Positions 1 to 8,026 of a stretch of DNA of 45,042 bases are shown one piece after another. Source of the DNA: Alkalihalobacillus sp. YIM B00296. Its GTDB lineage: Bacteria; Bacillota; Bacilli; Bacillales; Fictibacillaceae. The position numbers and the translations under genes are program-made. The notes under the pieces were generated by a model. It had not been told where the DNA came from. It did no database searches and saw only the letters and a program-made list of their open reading frames with translations. The stretch is taken from assembly GCF_020179385.1 (NCBI RefSeq), contig NZ_JAIBLJ010000029.1, forward strand, positions 268 through 45,309, given 5' to 3'. Position 1 is the first letter of the stretch. Each line of letters starts with the position of its first letter.

Positions 1-1
1 A

Positions 2-190
2 CGATTATTAGTTCTTTCGCAACATAAGATTTCTTATAGTGAACATGACATTAAAAACGAACCAACCAATATTGAGGAGCTTAGAGAGTTAACCGGAAAA
101 AATATCGTTCCAACAATAAAAATTGGAGATGAAAGTTTTATCGGCTTTGTAAAAAACCGTGATGAAATTGAAAAACTCCTTCTGTCATAA
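2..190 (+). CDS. Glutaredoxin-like protein, C-terminal part (5' end outside window)
   Basis: The open frame enters from the left edge and ends at TAA 188-190, leaving about 62 residues. It contains IVPTI, the cis-proline loop of glutaredoxin/NrdH-type thioredoxin folds, followed by IKIGDESFIGF and a final helix DEIEKLLLS. The CxxC active site would lie upstream of the window. Such small redoxins reduce disulfides or mixed thiols in the cytoplasm. A hairpin with a T-rich tail follows 15 bases after the stop. The fold assignment is good; the exact subfamily cannot be decided without the N-terminus. Confidence 0.75.
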   Translation, partial: RLLVLSQHKISYSEHDIKNEPTNIEELRELTGKNIVPTIKIGDESFIGFVKNRDEIEKLLLS

Positions 191-205
191 CGAGTTCCTT
201 TATGT

Positions 206-236
206 AATTGTCGGTAAAATGGCGGCAATTTTTACT
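206..236 (+). terminator. Intrinsic terminator after the glutaredoxin gene
   Basis: AATTGTCG (206-213) pairs with CGGCAATT (223-230) with one G-U pair, and TTTTTACTTTCTT follows. The position just after the redoxin stop fits transcription termination. Confidence 0.6.
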
Positions 237-328
237 TTCTTCCCCTTTTGATGCAACCATCCTTATACATGTTGTATTATCCGTTGGTTATCCTAAACGA
301 TAATGATAGTTGCATAAGGAGTGAGGTC

Positions 329-451
329 ATGGATGAATTATTGTATTTGATTGCTTTAATTGTCGGACTTGTCGGTATTTGGAGTATATGGAACTATAGT
401 AAACAAAAGCGGTTCGCTATTACCCATAAAAGAAGAAAAGACAAAAGTTAA
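329..451 (+). CDS. Small single-pass membrane protein (40 aa)
   Basis: ATG 329 is preceded by AAGGAGTGAGG, which decides this start over the ATGs at 248 and 251 that have no ribosome site. The 40-residue product has a short acidic N-terminus, one hydrophobic segment (about residues 4-23, LYLIALIVGLVGIWSIW) and a strongly basic tail ending KRRKDKS, so the tail should stay in the cytoplasm. No family is recognised. It ends 39 bases before the start of the NhaC-type antiporter and probably shares its transcript, so an accessory role for that transporter is possible but only inferred. Confidence 0.55.
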   Translation: MDELLYLIALIVGLVGIWSIWNYSKQKRFAITHKRRKDKS

Positions 452-490
452 AGGTAATTAAAATTGCTCTTATTAAGGAGGTTTTCTTTC

Positions 491-2014
491 TTGCCTACTG
501 AATTGTGGTTGTCAATCGTTCCACCTCTCGCTGCCATAGTTATGGCCATTTGGACAAAACAGGTTATTCCATCGTTACTTGTTGGGCTATGGATTGGAAG
601 TCTGTTATACACCGGTGGTATAGTTGAATCACTGAATCAAACCATTAGTTATATTTCTGGAGTATTAACGGACACCGGCAATTTGGATGTCCTGCTTTTT
701 CTTTATGCTTTTAGCGGAATGGTAGCTCTAATCCAGGTTTCGGGCGGTGTCCAAGCCTTTGCCTCTCTTATTTCTAAATACATTAAAGGACCCAATCAAA
801 CTCTTTTGATATCCTGGGCGTTATTGCCGATCACATTCATGGATTGTGGATTTCGTGTAGTAGCAGGAGGAGCGATCATTAATCCGCTGGCAAAAAGGTT
901 TAACGTGGCAAAGGAACGACTTGCTTATATGTTGAATAACTCGTCAAGCCCAGTGATTGTCCTCATACCGATGGCCACTACCTTTATCGGCTATACCACT
1001 GGTGTAATCAGTAAAGGGATGGAGGCAGCAAACATCGGAGGAGCGCCTATCACCCTCTTTCTTCGTTCATTACCCTTTCATTTTTTCAGCTATGTCTCTA
1101 TTTTGATTGCCCTGCTTTCTCTTATGCCGGCTTTTAATTTTTCGCGCATGAAAAATTTGATGAAGCAAAATGATGGACATAAGGAAAAACCTCAAACAAA
1201 AAAATCAAAGCAAAATCATAAGTATGCCTTTGAATTTTCTGAAGAAATGGATGGAGATAAAGAACATCAAGAAAAAGCTGATACAGCAAAAGATCAGATG
1301 GGTGTGGCAATGAAAGGAAAAGAGGATCACATGAAGGGGATGAAAATGGGCATGGAAAATGAAGAACCTGCTTTGAAGCCCCGCCTTTTAAATCTTGCCG
1401 TTCCGATTCTCATCTTGATTCCACTTAGTTTTATTTTAATGTGGGAAAGTGAAAATCCATCAAGAATGATGTTATCGGCGTTAATTCTCACAATAGTGGC
1501 TTCCGTCGGGTTATATCTTCTTCAGGGCTTAAAATTGAAAACGATTATGGACCGTTTTATCAAAGGTGGAAATAAGCTTATGACTACGATCATTATTCTA
1601 GTCCTGGCATGGCCTATATCGGATGTTTCGCAAGATCTTGGATTGACCAGATTAATTGAAGGCACCCTTGCTGGAACCATTAAGCCCGTTTGGATTCCGT
1701 TGATTGTTTTTGTGGTCACTGCAGCAGTCACCTATTTCATCGGCTCTTCTTGGGGATCATGGGCCTTGATGATGCCGGTAGCCATTCCCTTAGCTGTATC
1801 CACAGGAAGTTCAATCCCGTTGGTGATTGCTGCGGTCTTTTCTGGAGGAACTTTCGGGGATGTAACCTCCCCTGTGTCTGGAATGACTGCAATGTCAGCT
1901 GGTATAGCAAACGCGGACCATATGAAATATGTACGAGCTATGACGCCTTATAACATGACAGCAGCAGCCCTATCAGCCATACTATTTTTAGGGGCATCCT
2001 TTCTCTTTATCTAA
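491..2014 (+). CDS. Na+/H+ antiporter NhaC-family membrane protein with Met/His-rich loop
   Basis: A polytopic membrane protein of 507 residues resembling NhaC-type (PF03553) antiporters: the conserved SSWGSWALMMPVAIP and GGTFGDVTSPVSGMT segments lie in the C-terminal half. The start is TTG 491, nine bases after AAGGAGG; an upstream in-frame TTG at 464 lacks a ribosome site. Residues about 225-297 form a long hydrophilic loop rich in Lys, Glu, His and Met (for example HMKGMKMGM) between the two membrane halves, which is unusual for the family and could bind soft metals. Family members exchange Na+ for H+ or organic anions; the substrate here is unknown. A small membrane protein gene lies immediately upstream. 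Confidence 0.8.
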   Translation: MPTELWLSIVPPLAAIVMAIWTKQVIPSLLVGLWIGSLLYTGGIVESLNQTISYISGVLTDTGNLDVLLFLYAFSGMVALIQVSGGVQAFASLISKYIKGPNQTLLISWALLPITFMDCGFRVVAGGAIINPLAKRFNVAKERLAYMLNNSSSPVIVLIPMATTFIGYTTGVISKGMEAANIGGAPITLFLRSLPFHFFSYVSILIALLSLMPAFNFSRMKNLMKQNDGHKEKPQTKKSKQNHKYAFEFSEEMDGDKEHQEKADTAKDQMGVAMKGKEDHMKGMKMGMENEEPALKPRLLNLAVPILILIPLSFILMWESENPSRMMLSALILTIVASVGLYLLQGLKLKTIMDRFIKGGNKLMTTIIILVLAWPISDVSQDLGLTRLIEGTLAGTIKPVWIPLIVFVVTAAVTYFIGSSWGSWALMMPVAIPLAVSTGSSIPLVIAAVFSGGTFGDVTSPVSGMTAMSAGIANADHMKYVRAMTPYNMTAAALSAILFLGASFLFI

Positions 2015-2066
2015 AAAGAAATGCTAGTTGAAATGACACTTTGTGAATGAGTCACTTGTTTTCGAA

Positions 2067-2666
2067 TCAATCTAATTTCTTATTTGAAGCTTCAATCGCC
2101 AAAAATAGTTTCTTATAATAGGAATCGACTTTTTCAATGGAGAAACCGGTCTGTCTGATGACTTCAAGGGTGTTGCGATTTAAGTGACACCCATCACATA
2201 TTTTCTTCCAAGTGGGAGTTAGGACATCTTGTAGTTTTCCTAACAATGGCTGGTCCATTTTTACATGCTCAAAAAATAAAAGTTTAGCATTCGGTTTACT
2301 AACACGCTGGATCTCTTTTAGCGCCTCTACTGGTTCCGGAATGGTACATAAAACCAGCGTTCCTACAACTGAATCAAACGTATTATCTGGGAAAGGTAAT
2401 TTTTCGGCTTTTACCATATAGGTCTGAATAGGGATGTTCGATTGTTTTATTCGGTCCAAAGATTTTTTGGCCATCAAAGTATTCGGCTCAATCGCATCCA
2501 CTTGATTAGCGTTTTTATAAAACGGGAAATTAGCTCCGGTCCCTGATCCGATCTCCAATACCCTTCCCTTAGCCTTATGTAATAAGTTTGTTCGGATTTT
2601 CTTAAAAGTCGTCTGTTCAAGGGGCTTCATTGCTGTATCATAAACAATTGGAAACCATTTCCCCAT
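2067..2666 (-). CDS. Class I SAM-dependent methyltransferase (Methyltransf_11 type)
   Basis: This 199-residue protein has the SAM-binding motif I VLEIGSGTGANFPFY (about residues 36-50), an acidic motif II (DAIEPN) and a post-motif AEKLPFPDNTFDSVVGTLVLCTIP typical of UbiE/METTL7-like small methyltransferases. AGAGGTGAT sits a few bases before ATG 2666. The C-terminal part contains CDGCHLNRNT, a pattern seen in the METTL7-like branch of thiol or lipid methyltransferases. It converges on the antiporter gene. The methyl acceptor is unknown; a role in detoxifying thiols or metalloids would fit the redoxin and permease nearby but is inference. Confidence 0.8.
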   Translation of the reverse strand: MGKWFPIVYDTAMKPLEQTTFKKIRTNLLHKAKGRVLEIGSGTGANFPFYKNANQVDAIEPNTLMAKKSLDRIKQSNIPIQTYMVKAEKLPFPDNTFDSVVGTLVLCTIPEPVEALKEIQRVSKPNAKLLFFEHVKMDQPLLGKLQDVLTPTWKKICDGCHLNRNTLEVIRQTGFSIEKVDSYYKKLFLAIEASNKKLD

Positions 2667-3153
2667 TACATATCACCTCTATTCCGATTGATCTATATTC
2701 GATTACCTAACGAATACAAGGCCTCATCACTAGAAAACCTTTCCTTCCTTTCAATGAAGCATACAAATGATAAAAAGGTGACCTTTCTTAATTTTCGCTT
2801 CCGTTTGTACAGCTTTTAGTATACAGGACAAATTTGATGAAGATTTGAGGATTTGAGTTTTTTTAAAAAAAGTCCCTCTTTCTACTTATACGTTTGTTCA
2901 TTAAATTCCCCCTACAAAACGTTTTCCATGAATTACCCCAAGTGTTTTTCATCTTTTTGAAAGCCTAAATTTTTTATCCTCACTGACACAGTTACCGTTA
3001 ATACGAATCTCACTCTTGTTGATCAGTTTTTAAATGTAGATGATGATATTTTAAATCTTTTATGGGATAGACCCTCTTTTTTATAAATTATAGGTTTCTT
3101 TTTGTAGCAGAAACAAACAATATCAGTAGAATCATGCAAAAGGAGGGTTAAAT
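2667..3153. other. Divergent intergenic region, methyltransferase / pyruvate oxidase
   Basis: AT-rich region of nearly 490 bases holding the two outward promoters. An open frame of about 41 codons (2961-3086) has no start codon or ribosome site and is not called. No strong inverted repeat was seen. Confidence 0.4.
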
Positions 3154-4854
3154 ATGTTTCGGAAAACAGCTGGAGAAGTTTTAATGGAATTACTGATCGA
3201 ATGGGGAGTAGACCATATTTATGGTATGCCCGGAGATTCGATCAACTCAATCATTGAACCATTGAGGAAAGTCCAAAATAAAATCAAGTTCATTCAAGTG
3301 AGACATGAAGAAAACGGAGCCCTGGCAGCGGCTTCTTATGCTAAATTGACCGGAAAGCTGGGCGTTTGCACAGCTATTGCAGGACCTGGGGCTATTCATT
3401 TATTAAATGGGCTTTATGACGCCAAATTGGATAAAGCACCCGTTCTTGCGATCGCCGGTCAGGTAGAATCGGATCTACTTGGTACAGATTTTTTTCAAGA
3501 AGTAAAGTTGGAACGCTTATTTGAGGATGTTGCGGTTTATAACCAACGAGTGATGTCGGCCGAACAACTTCCGGCAGTTTTGAACCAAGCGATACGTACA
3601 GCTTATACGAAAAAAGGGGTAGCGGTCTTGACCATCCCAGATGATATTCCCAAATTTGAGGTTGAACGACATCATCGAGAAACCAGTTCCTTTTTTGTTA
3701 AGTCGAGGATCCTACCTGAAGATCTAGATTTACACAAAGCAAAAGAAATCATTACAAAAGCTGAAAAACCGGTCATTCTCGCCGGCAAAGGAGCACAGGG
3801 TGCAAAAGAATCACTATTGGGATTTGCAGAGTGCATAGGTTCACCAATTGTACTTTCGTTACCCGGCAAGGGTGTCATCCCTGATGAGCATCCTTATTGC
3901 CTTGGCGGACTTGGTTTGATAGGGACTAAGCCAGCTTATGAAGCAATGAAAGAAGCGGATACACTGATAATGGTCGGAACATCATTCCCATTTACCGGTT
4001 TTCTACCAAATGAATCAAATACGATCCATATCGATACGGATGCTTCACAAATTGGAAAACGATCCCCTGTCGACGTTGGGCTTGCCGGAGATGCGGGCGA
4101 AACGATGACATGGCTTTCTAAACATTTAGACCATAAGAACAACCGATCTTTCTTACACCAGTGTCAGGACAATATGAATACATGGTGGGAAAAATTAGAC
4201 CATAAAGCAAACGATGATTCAGTGCCTATTAAACCGCAGAGGGTTGTTAAAGCTCTTCAACAAATTGCAAGCGATAATGCTGTCTTATCTGTAGATGTTG
4301 GAAATGTAACCGTCTGGATGGCACGCCATTTTCGAATGACGAACCAGCAATTTATTATTTCAAGTTGGTTAGCAACATTAGGATGCGGGTTGCCAGGGGC
4401 AATTGCCGGAAAAATCGCTTATCCAGATAAACAAGTTTTTGCCATTTGTGGTGACGGCGGTTTTCAGATGACAATGAATGACTTCGTAACCGCTGTTAAA
4501 TATAATTTACCTATTGTTGTCATCGTCCTGAACAATCATAAAATCGCCATGATCAAATTTGAACAGGAAGTGATGGGAAATGCAGAATTTGGGACCAATT
4601 TGCAGAACCCTAATTATGCAAGGTATGCCGATATTTGTGGAGGGATTGGATACCGGGTGGAAAAGCCAAATGAACTGGTTCCTGCATTACAACAAGCTAT
4701 ATCACAAAATAAGCCTTGTATCATTGATGTTGTTGTTGATGCCAATGAAGCTCCCTTGCCGGCCAAAATAACCTTTGGACAAGCCACAGGATATGCAAAG
4801 CATATGTTCAAAGAATTATTTGAGGAAGGTAAAATAGATAAACCTCCTCTATAA
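3154..4854 (+). CDS. ydaP: Thiamine-diphosphate-dependent pyruvate oxidase / pyruvate:quinone oxidoreductase-like (YdaP type)
   Basis: A full-length 566-residue member of the acetohydroxyacid synthase/pyruvate oxidase superfamily. The N-terminal PYR domain holds YGMPGDSIN and the catalytic glutamate in RHEENGA (about residue 52). The central domain has the nucleotide-fold segment KAEKPVILAGKGAQ. The C-terminal PP domain has the thiamine-binding GDGGFQMTMNDF, followed by VIVLNN. The sequence agrees best with Bacillus YdaP/PoxB-like enzymes that decarboxylate pyruvate to acetate, with FAD as cofactor in the family. ATG 3154 follows AAAAGGAGGG. In B. subtilis the homologue belongs to the general stress regulon; no clear sigma-B promoter could be confirmed here. 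Confidence 0.85.
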   Translation: MFRKTAGEVLMELLIEWGVDHIYGMPGDSINSIIEPLRKVQNKIKFIQVRHEENGALAAASYAKLTGKLGVCTAIAGPGAIHLLNGLYDAKLDKAPVLAIAGQVESDLLGTDFFQEVKLERLFEDVAVYNQRVMSAEQLPAVLNQAIRTAYTKKGVAVLTIPDDIPKFEVERHHRETSSFFVKSRILPEDLDLHKAKEIITKAEKPVILAGKGAQGAKESLLGFAECIGSPIVLSLPGKGVIPDEHPYCLGGLGLIGTKPAYEAMKEADTLIMVGTSFPFTGFLPNESNTIHIDTDASQIGKRSPVDVGLAGDAGETMTWLSKHLDHKNNRSFLHQCQDNMNTWWEKLDHKANDDSVPIKPQRVVKALQQIASDNAVLSVDVGNVTVWMARHFRMTNQQFIISSWLATLGCGLPGAIAGKIAYPDKQVFAICGDGGFQMTMNDFVTAVKYNLPIVVIVLNNHKIAMIKFEQEVMGNAEFGTNLQNPNYARYADICGGIGYRVEKPNELVPALQQAISQNKPCIIDVVVDANEAPLPAKITFGQATGYAKHMFKELFEEGKIDKPPL

Positions 4855-4990
4855 AGAAAAAGTCCCCACAGTAATAGGACAATGGTAAGAATCCCTTTTC
4901 ATTAGCGATACAATGAGAATCTTTGAAAATTGTTGGTTTTTCAGGATACCTTACTCGAAAATATTTAAAAATGATATTCAGTTGTTTTCT

Positions 4991-5019
4991 ACAGCGGGAA
5001 TTTACCTCTCGCTGTTTTT
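4991..5019 (+). terminator. Probable terminator downstream of pyruvate oxidase
   Basis: ACAGCG (4991-4996) pairs with CGCTGT (5010-5015), followed by TTTTT. It lies 137 bases after the stop. No gene was found in 4855-5189. Confidence 0.5.
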
Positions 5020-5189
5020 AATAGATCCCAAAACGTCAATCTAAACTGTGAATTTCATGATGTATTCAGCCTAATAATCGTTTCCGAATCCTTTTAGGTT
5101 TACGCTCGTTTAAGTAGCGAATAGTTTAAACTTCAAAAATTTACAGACTCCAAGGTGGTCTCAAGTAAAAAACAATTTTTTACAAGCTG

Positions 5190-5221
5190 TAAAAAGAATA
5201 AAACGGCCTCAAAACGAGGCC
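5190..5221 (-). terminator. Terminator of the Met-rich secreted protein gene
   Basis: GGCCTC (5205-5210) and GAGGCC (5216-5221) form a stem with a five-base loop; on the minus strand it is followed by GTTTTATTCTTTTT. It sits 30 bases beyond the stop of the minus-strand gene. Confidence 0.75.
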
Positions 5222-5250
5222 TTATGCATAAGGGGGGCATTTATAAGGTT

Positions 5251-5508
5251 TTACTTCGTTTCTTTGTCGTCCTTAACAGATTCCATGAAATTGCCGCAAG
5301 CCTTTATCATCTTCTGTCCTTCAGGGGAATTCATCGCATCCATCATTTTAGACATGTTTCCATTCTCCATCATGTTCATCATTCCATTGCCGTTCATCAT
5401 GTTTCCCGTACCATTATTCTCAGAACCTTCCGCAAATCCAGCCTGTCCTACAACTAACAGGGTGGCTAAAGCAAAAGAAAATACAAGTGGTAATTTTTTG
5501 ATTTTCAC
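5251..5508 (-). CDS. Small secreted Met/Asn-rich protein (85 aa)
   Basis: The product starts with a clear signal peptide (MKIKKLPLVFSFALATLLVVG, probable cleavage after GFA or nearby). The mature part of about 58 residues is dominated by Met, Asn and Gly (NMMNGNGMMNMMENGNMSKMM), then a more ordered tail with one cysteine (KACGNFMES). Such Met-rich extracytoplasmic peptides often bind copper(I) or silver(I), but no named family is recognised and metal binding is inference. A ribosome site GGAGGG precedes ATG 5508. The gene has its own terminator and a promoter box almost identical to that of the two-component operon upstream, so it is probably a target of that response regulator. Confidence 0.7.
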   Translation of the reverse strand: MKIKKLPLVFSFALATLLVVGQAGFAEGSENNGTGNMMNGNGMMNMMENGNMSKMMDAMNSPEGQKMIKACGNFMESVKDDKETK

Positions 5509-5540
5509 TGTATTACCCTCCTTTCTGCTAGGACAATTTC

Positions 5541-5573
5541 AGTATAAACAAAAAATTTGTGGATTTTGTGAAG
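5541..5573 (-). promoter_or_regulatory. Response-regulator box and -10 of the Met-rich gene
   Basis: A 22-bp box at 5552-5573 reads on the minus strand CTTCACAAAAT then CCACAAATTTT, a tandem CACAAA repeat with about ten-base spacing as bound by OmpR/PhoB-type regulators. TATACT (5541-5546) follows after five bases. The box occupies the -35 position, as in activator-dependent promoters. A copy with one difference precedes the response regulator gene (10155-10176). Confidence 0.7.
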
Positions 5574-5639
5574 ACTGAAAATTAATTTCCTATCAAGAAA
5601 ACACATGGGCTACATTTATTGAATTATAACTAGTAGGCT

Positions 5640-5846
5640 TTAGTCTTTTTTATTTAAGGTCCTCTTTTTTTCCTCAAATTCCTCTTCAGTAAGTTCACCT
5701 TTTGCAAACCGCTCACGCAGAATTTGTAGTGAAGGATCATCCTTCTTTTCAAAAGGTTTCATTACTACTAATATAATTCCATAAATAATAAACCCAACAA
5801 TAAGAATCATAATAAACATGTTAAGGATACCCCAGCCCATCATCAT
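5640..5846 (-). CDS. SHOCT-domain small membrane protein (68 aa)
   Basis: One N-terminal transmembrane helix (about residues 5-29, LNMFIMILIVGFIIYGIILVV) is followed by a C-terminal SHOCT motif, DPSLQILRERFAKGELTEEEFEEKKRTL, the short two-helix domain found at protein ends in many Bacilli. ATG 5846 is preceded by AAAGGAGAGAG. The gene starts 24 bases after the hydrolase gene and closes the five-gene minus-strand operon driven by the two-component regulator. SHOCT proteins are often adaptors or oligomerisation pieces; the partner here is unknown but may be the membrane-anchored hydrolase. Confidence 0.8.
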   Translation of the reverse strand: MMMGWGILNMFIMILIVGFIIYGIILVVMKPFEKKDDPSLQILRERFAKGELTEEEFEEKKRTLNKKD

Positions 5847-5870
5847 GTTGTCTCTCTCCTTTTTTATATA

Positions 5871-7814
5871 TTATGGAACTTCCACGACAAACGGTGCAGT
5901 AATAATTTGGTCATTGTGTTGAAACTGACCCCAAATCTTATAAACGCCACTTTCCGGGAATAGAGTCATAAATTCGGCTTTGGGATCTCTTTCATCTGCT
6001 GAATTCATTGGATGACTATGGAGATAATCTTCCCCATCTTTACTAACAATAACGACGTGACCAATAGCACCAAGGTAAGGTTGTAAATCAGTGATTGGCT
6101 CACCTGTTTCATTATCCTGTATAGTGAATGTCATATTGACATCCTTATTTGAAGTAAGTTGATCGAACTCAAGTGAAACCTTTTTATCTTTGACCACTTT
6201 TGTTAATGAGCTGTCTACGACAAGTTTTTCACTTTTTGCATTTCCACTGACATCGATCCATTCTGTAACAGTAGATGTGGAATAACCACTTGGTACTACA
6301 TCAGCAATCAGCTTGTATTGTCCCCCTTTTGGGAACTTGGTTGGAATCGTGAATTGTCCATTCCCGTTGAATTCTGGATGTAGATGTTGAAAAACAGAAA
6401 GATCCTTGCTTACTACAATTAAATGCATAAGCTTTTCATGTTCTACATCAAAGTCTTCCATTGCTTGTCCAGATTTATCATTTATATTAATCTCTAAAGT
6501 TTGCTTACTGTTTGCTTGAGGGTCCTGATCAAAATTCCATGAAACATCCAATGGAAGCTCGTCTTTCTCTTCATCCCCATTAGAGTGTGTTGACATTTGG
6601 TTATCATGGTCGTCCTTATGGGAAGCTGCAGCTTCATCGGATAGTTTAGAGGCTGTCCCTACTTCAGCTATCTTCTCCCATTGTTCCCCGTTGTTATTCG
6701 TCAGATAAATATCTTTAAGAAACGTGGTCAATACAAGTTCATCAGGGTTTTGCGGGTTTGCTGCAATAAACGAAATGGCATCCTCTTCCTTCACTTTTGG
6801 AATTTGAATCGTTGTTTGTTGCCTGGAGTCTATATTGACCTTGATCAATGACGGTTGATTGGTAAGGATCCCTGCTAAAAGGTTGCCTTCTTTTGTGAAT
6901 GCTAAGGATGTAGCAGGACGATCTACTAAACCATCAAATTGATTGCCATGATCTGTTGACAAGAAAACGCCTTTATCTGTACTGATAACAATAACGTTTT
7001 CTTTTGAAGGGTGAACGGCCATGGCTACTGGTTCTCCTTCAATCCCGTTCATCTCGCTTTTCTTCCATGTTTTCGTGTTGTCTAAAGAGTAATATAAACC
7101 TGTATCATCCATTTTTGAATTCGGTTGAGGATTTTGCACATAAATCGCATGTGAATAATAGCCGACTGCCATATTATGAAAATCAATTTCACCATATAGA
7201 TCAAGGGTTTCTAGAGATTCACCCATATCTTCACTTTTTACAATTCCAAACGGGTTCTTCATATTCGATCCCGGTGAAGGATGACCACTGCTGTAAAATC
7301 CATCGTCCACCATCGAAAAGCCCATGTAGTCGTGTTTCTCCCCATCTGGAATTGTCCACTGTCCATCGGAGTATACCCGTAACCCATCATGGGCCGGAAC
7401 ATAGATTCCTTCACCATCATCTGTAAATCCTAATCCATGGATATGTTGAAATTCGATTACTTTTTCAGTGGTTTTATTAGTCATTAAGTTCAATCCACCT
7501 GCAAGAATCAAAGCTATTAAAGAAAGAATACTTAACCACTTATAAAATTTTGCTATTTGGTTCAGAGTATCCCTCTTTTCCCGTCCTTCCTTCTTCTTCA
7601 CATTCACCTGATTGATTTTCTTTTTGGTCAAGATCAGTAATATGACAAATAAGATCACTAATATTGATGTTCCGTATAAGCTATACGTGATTACATTCTG
7701 TAAAAATACTTCCTTTTGATGTTCATCCTCCGTCCCATGCGCAAAAACGCCGACTGGAAAGGCCCCCAATAGGATTGTGAATATGAATAATACATATAAT
7801 TTCATTTTCATCAT
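5871..7814 (-). CDS. Membrane-anchored F510_1955-family glycosylhydrolase-like protein with C-terminal HLHP domain
   Basis: 647 residues if ATG 7814 is used; this start overlaps the upstream stop as ATGA and follows GGAAGG. The N-terminus has a signal-like helix, then two more hydrophobic segments (near 48-65 and 90-107). An extracytoplasmic beta-propeller-like region starts at QHIHGLGFTDDGEGIYVPAHDGL and contains BNR/Asp-box-like repeats (STDKGVFLSTDHGNQF, LTNNNGEQWEKIAE), matching the F510_1955 family. The last about 200 residues form an immunoglobulin-like segment with FQHLHPEFNG and DYLHSHPMN, similar to YtkA/FixH-like or metal-binding modules. The fused form is longer than the propeller alone. 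Enzyme activity is unproven; the context suggests an envelope stress or metal response effector. Confidence 0.7.
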   Translation of the reverse strand: MMKMKLYVLFIFTILLGAFPVGVFAHGTEDEHQKEVFLQNVITYSLYGTSILVILFVILLILTKKKINQVNVKKKEGREKRDTLNQIAKFYKWLSILSLIALILAGGLNLMTNKTTEKVIEFQHIHGLGFTDDGEGIYVPAHDGLRVYSDGQWTIPDGEKHDYMGFSMVDDGFYSSGHPSPGSNMKNPFGIVKSEDMGESLETLDLYGEIDFHNMAVGYYSHAIYVQNPQPNSKMDDTGLYYSLDNTKTWKKSEMNGIEGEPVAMAVHPSKENVIVISTDKGVFLSTDHGNQFDGLVDRPATSLAFTKEGNLLAGILTNQPSLIKVNIDSRQQTTIQIPKVKEEDAISFIAANPQNPDELVLTTFLKDIYLTNNNGEQWEKIAEVGTASKLSDEAAASHKDDHDNQMSTHSNGDEEKDELPLDVSWNFDQDPQANSKQTLEININDKSGQAMEDFDVEHEKLMHLIVVSKDLSVFQHLHPEFNGNGQFTIPTKFPKGGQYKLIADVVPSGYSTSTVTEWIDVSGNAKSEKLVVDSSLTKVVKDKKVSLEFDQLTSNKDVNMTFTIQDNETGEPITDLQPYLGAIGHVVIVSKDGEDYLHSHPMNSADERDPKAEFMTLFPESGVYKIWGQFQHNDQIITAPFVVEVP

Positions 7815-8026
7815 TTGTCGGTTTCCTTCCTTTTTTTCCTGATAATAATTAAATAAACAATACCAGCTACCAATACTGGAACCCCCATCCATAAACAAAG
7901 ATGAAGAAGTGTGATCAAATAAGAATCAATCGAATCTGGACCAAACTTAGCGGTTCCAGAAATGGTAAGACACGTTAACCCAGAGATAACAAGTAAAATG
8001 GCCATAAACCAATCAATTCTTTTCAT
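7811..8026 (-). CDS. Small two-helix membrane protein (71 aa)
   Basis: The product has two hydrophobic helices (about 7-23 and 39-61) and a basic tail KKRKETDK. It starts at ATG 8026, overlapping the histidine kinase stop by four bases (ATGA), and its own stop overlaps the start of the hydrolase gene the same way, so translation of these genes is coupled. No family was recognised. Its position between sensor kinase and effector suggests an accessory membrane component of the signalling system, which remains inference. Confidence 0.7.
   Translation of the reverse strand: MKRIDWFMAILLVISGLTCLTISGTAKFGPDSIDSYLITLLHLCLWMGVPVLVAGIVYLIIIRKKRKETDK

Noticed and set aside
296-312. Fur-box-like GATAATGATAGT before the small membrane gene
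   Set aside because: Only two hexamer-like units, and no third inverted one; too weak to call.
3020-3070. Sigma-B promoter before the pyruvate oxidase gene
   Set aside because: GGGATA-like -10 present, but no matching -35 at proper spacing.
2961-3086. Stop-free stretch of about 41 codons in the intergenic region
   Set aside because: No start codon with a ribosome site and no recognisable family.
5155-5578. Plus-strand open frames opposite the Met-rich gene
   Set aside because: They are antisense shadows of a gene with a signal peptide, own terminator and promoter box.
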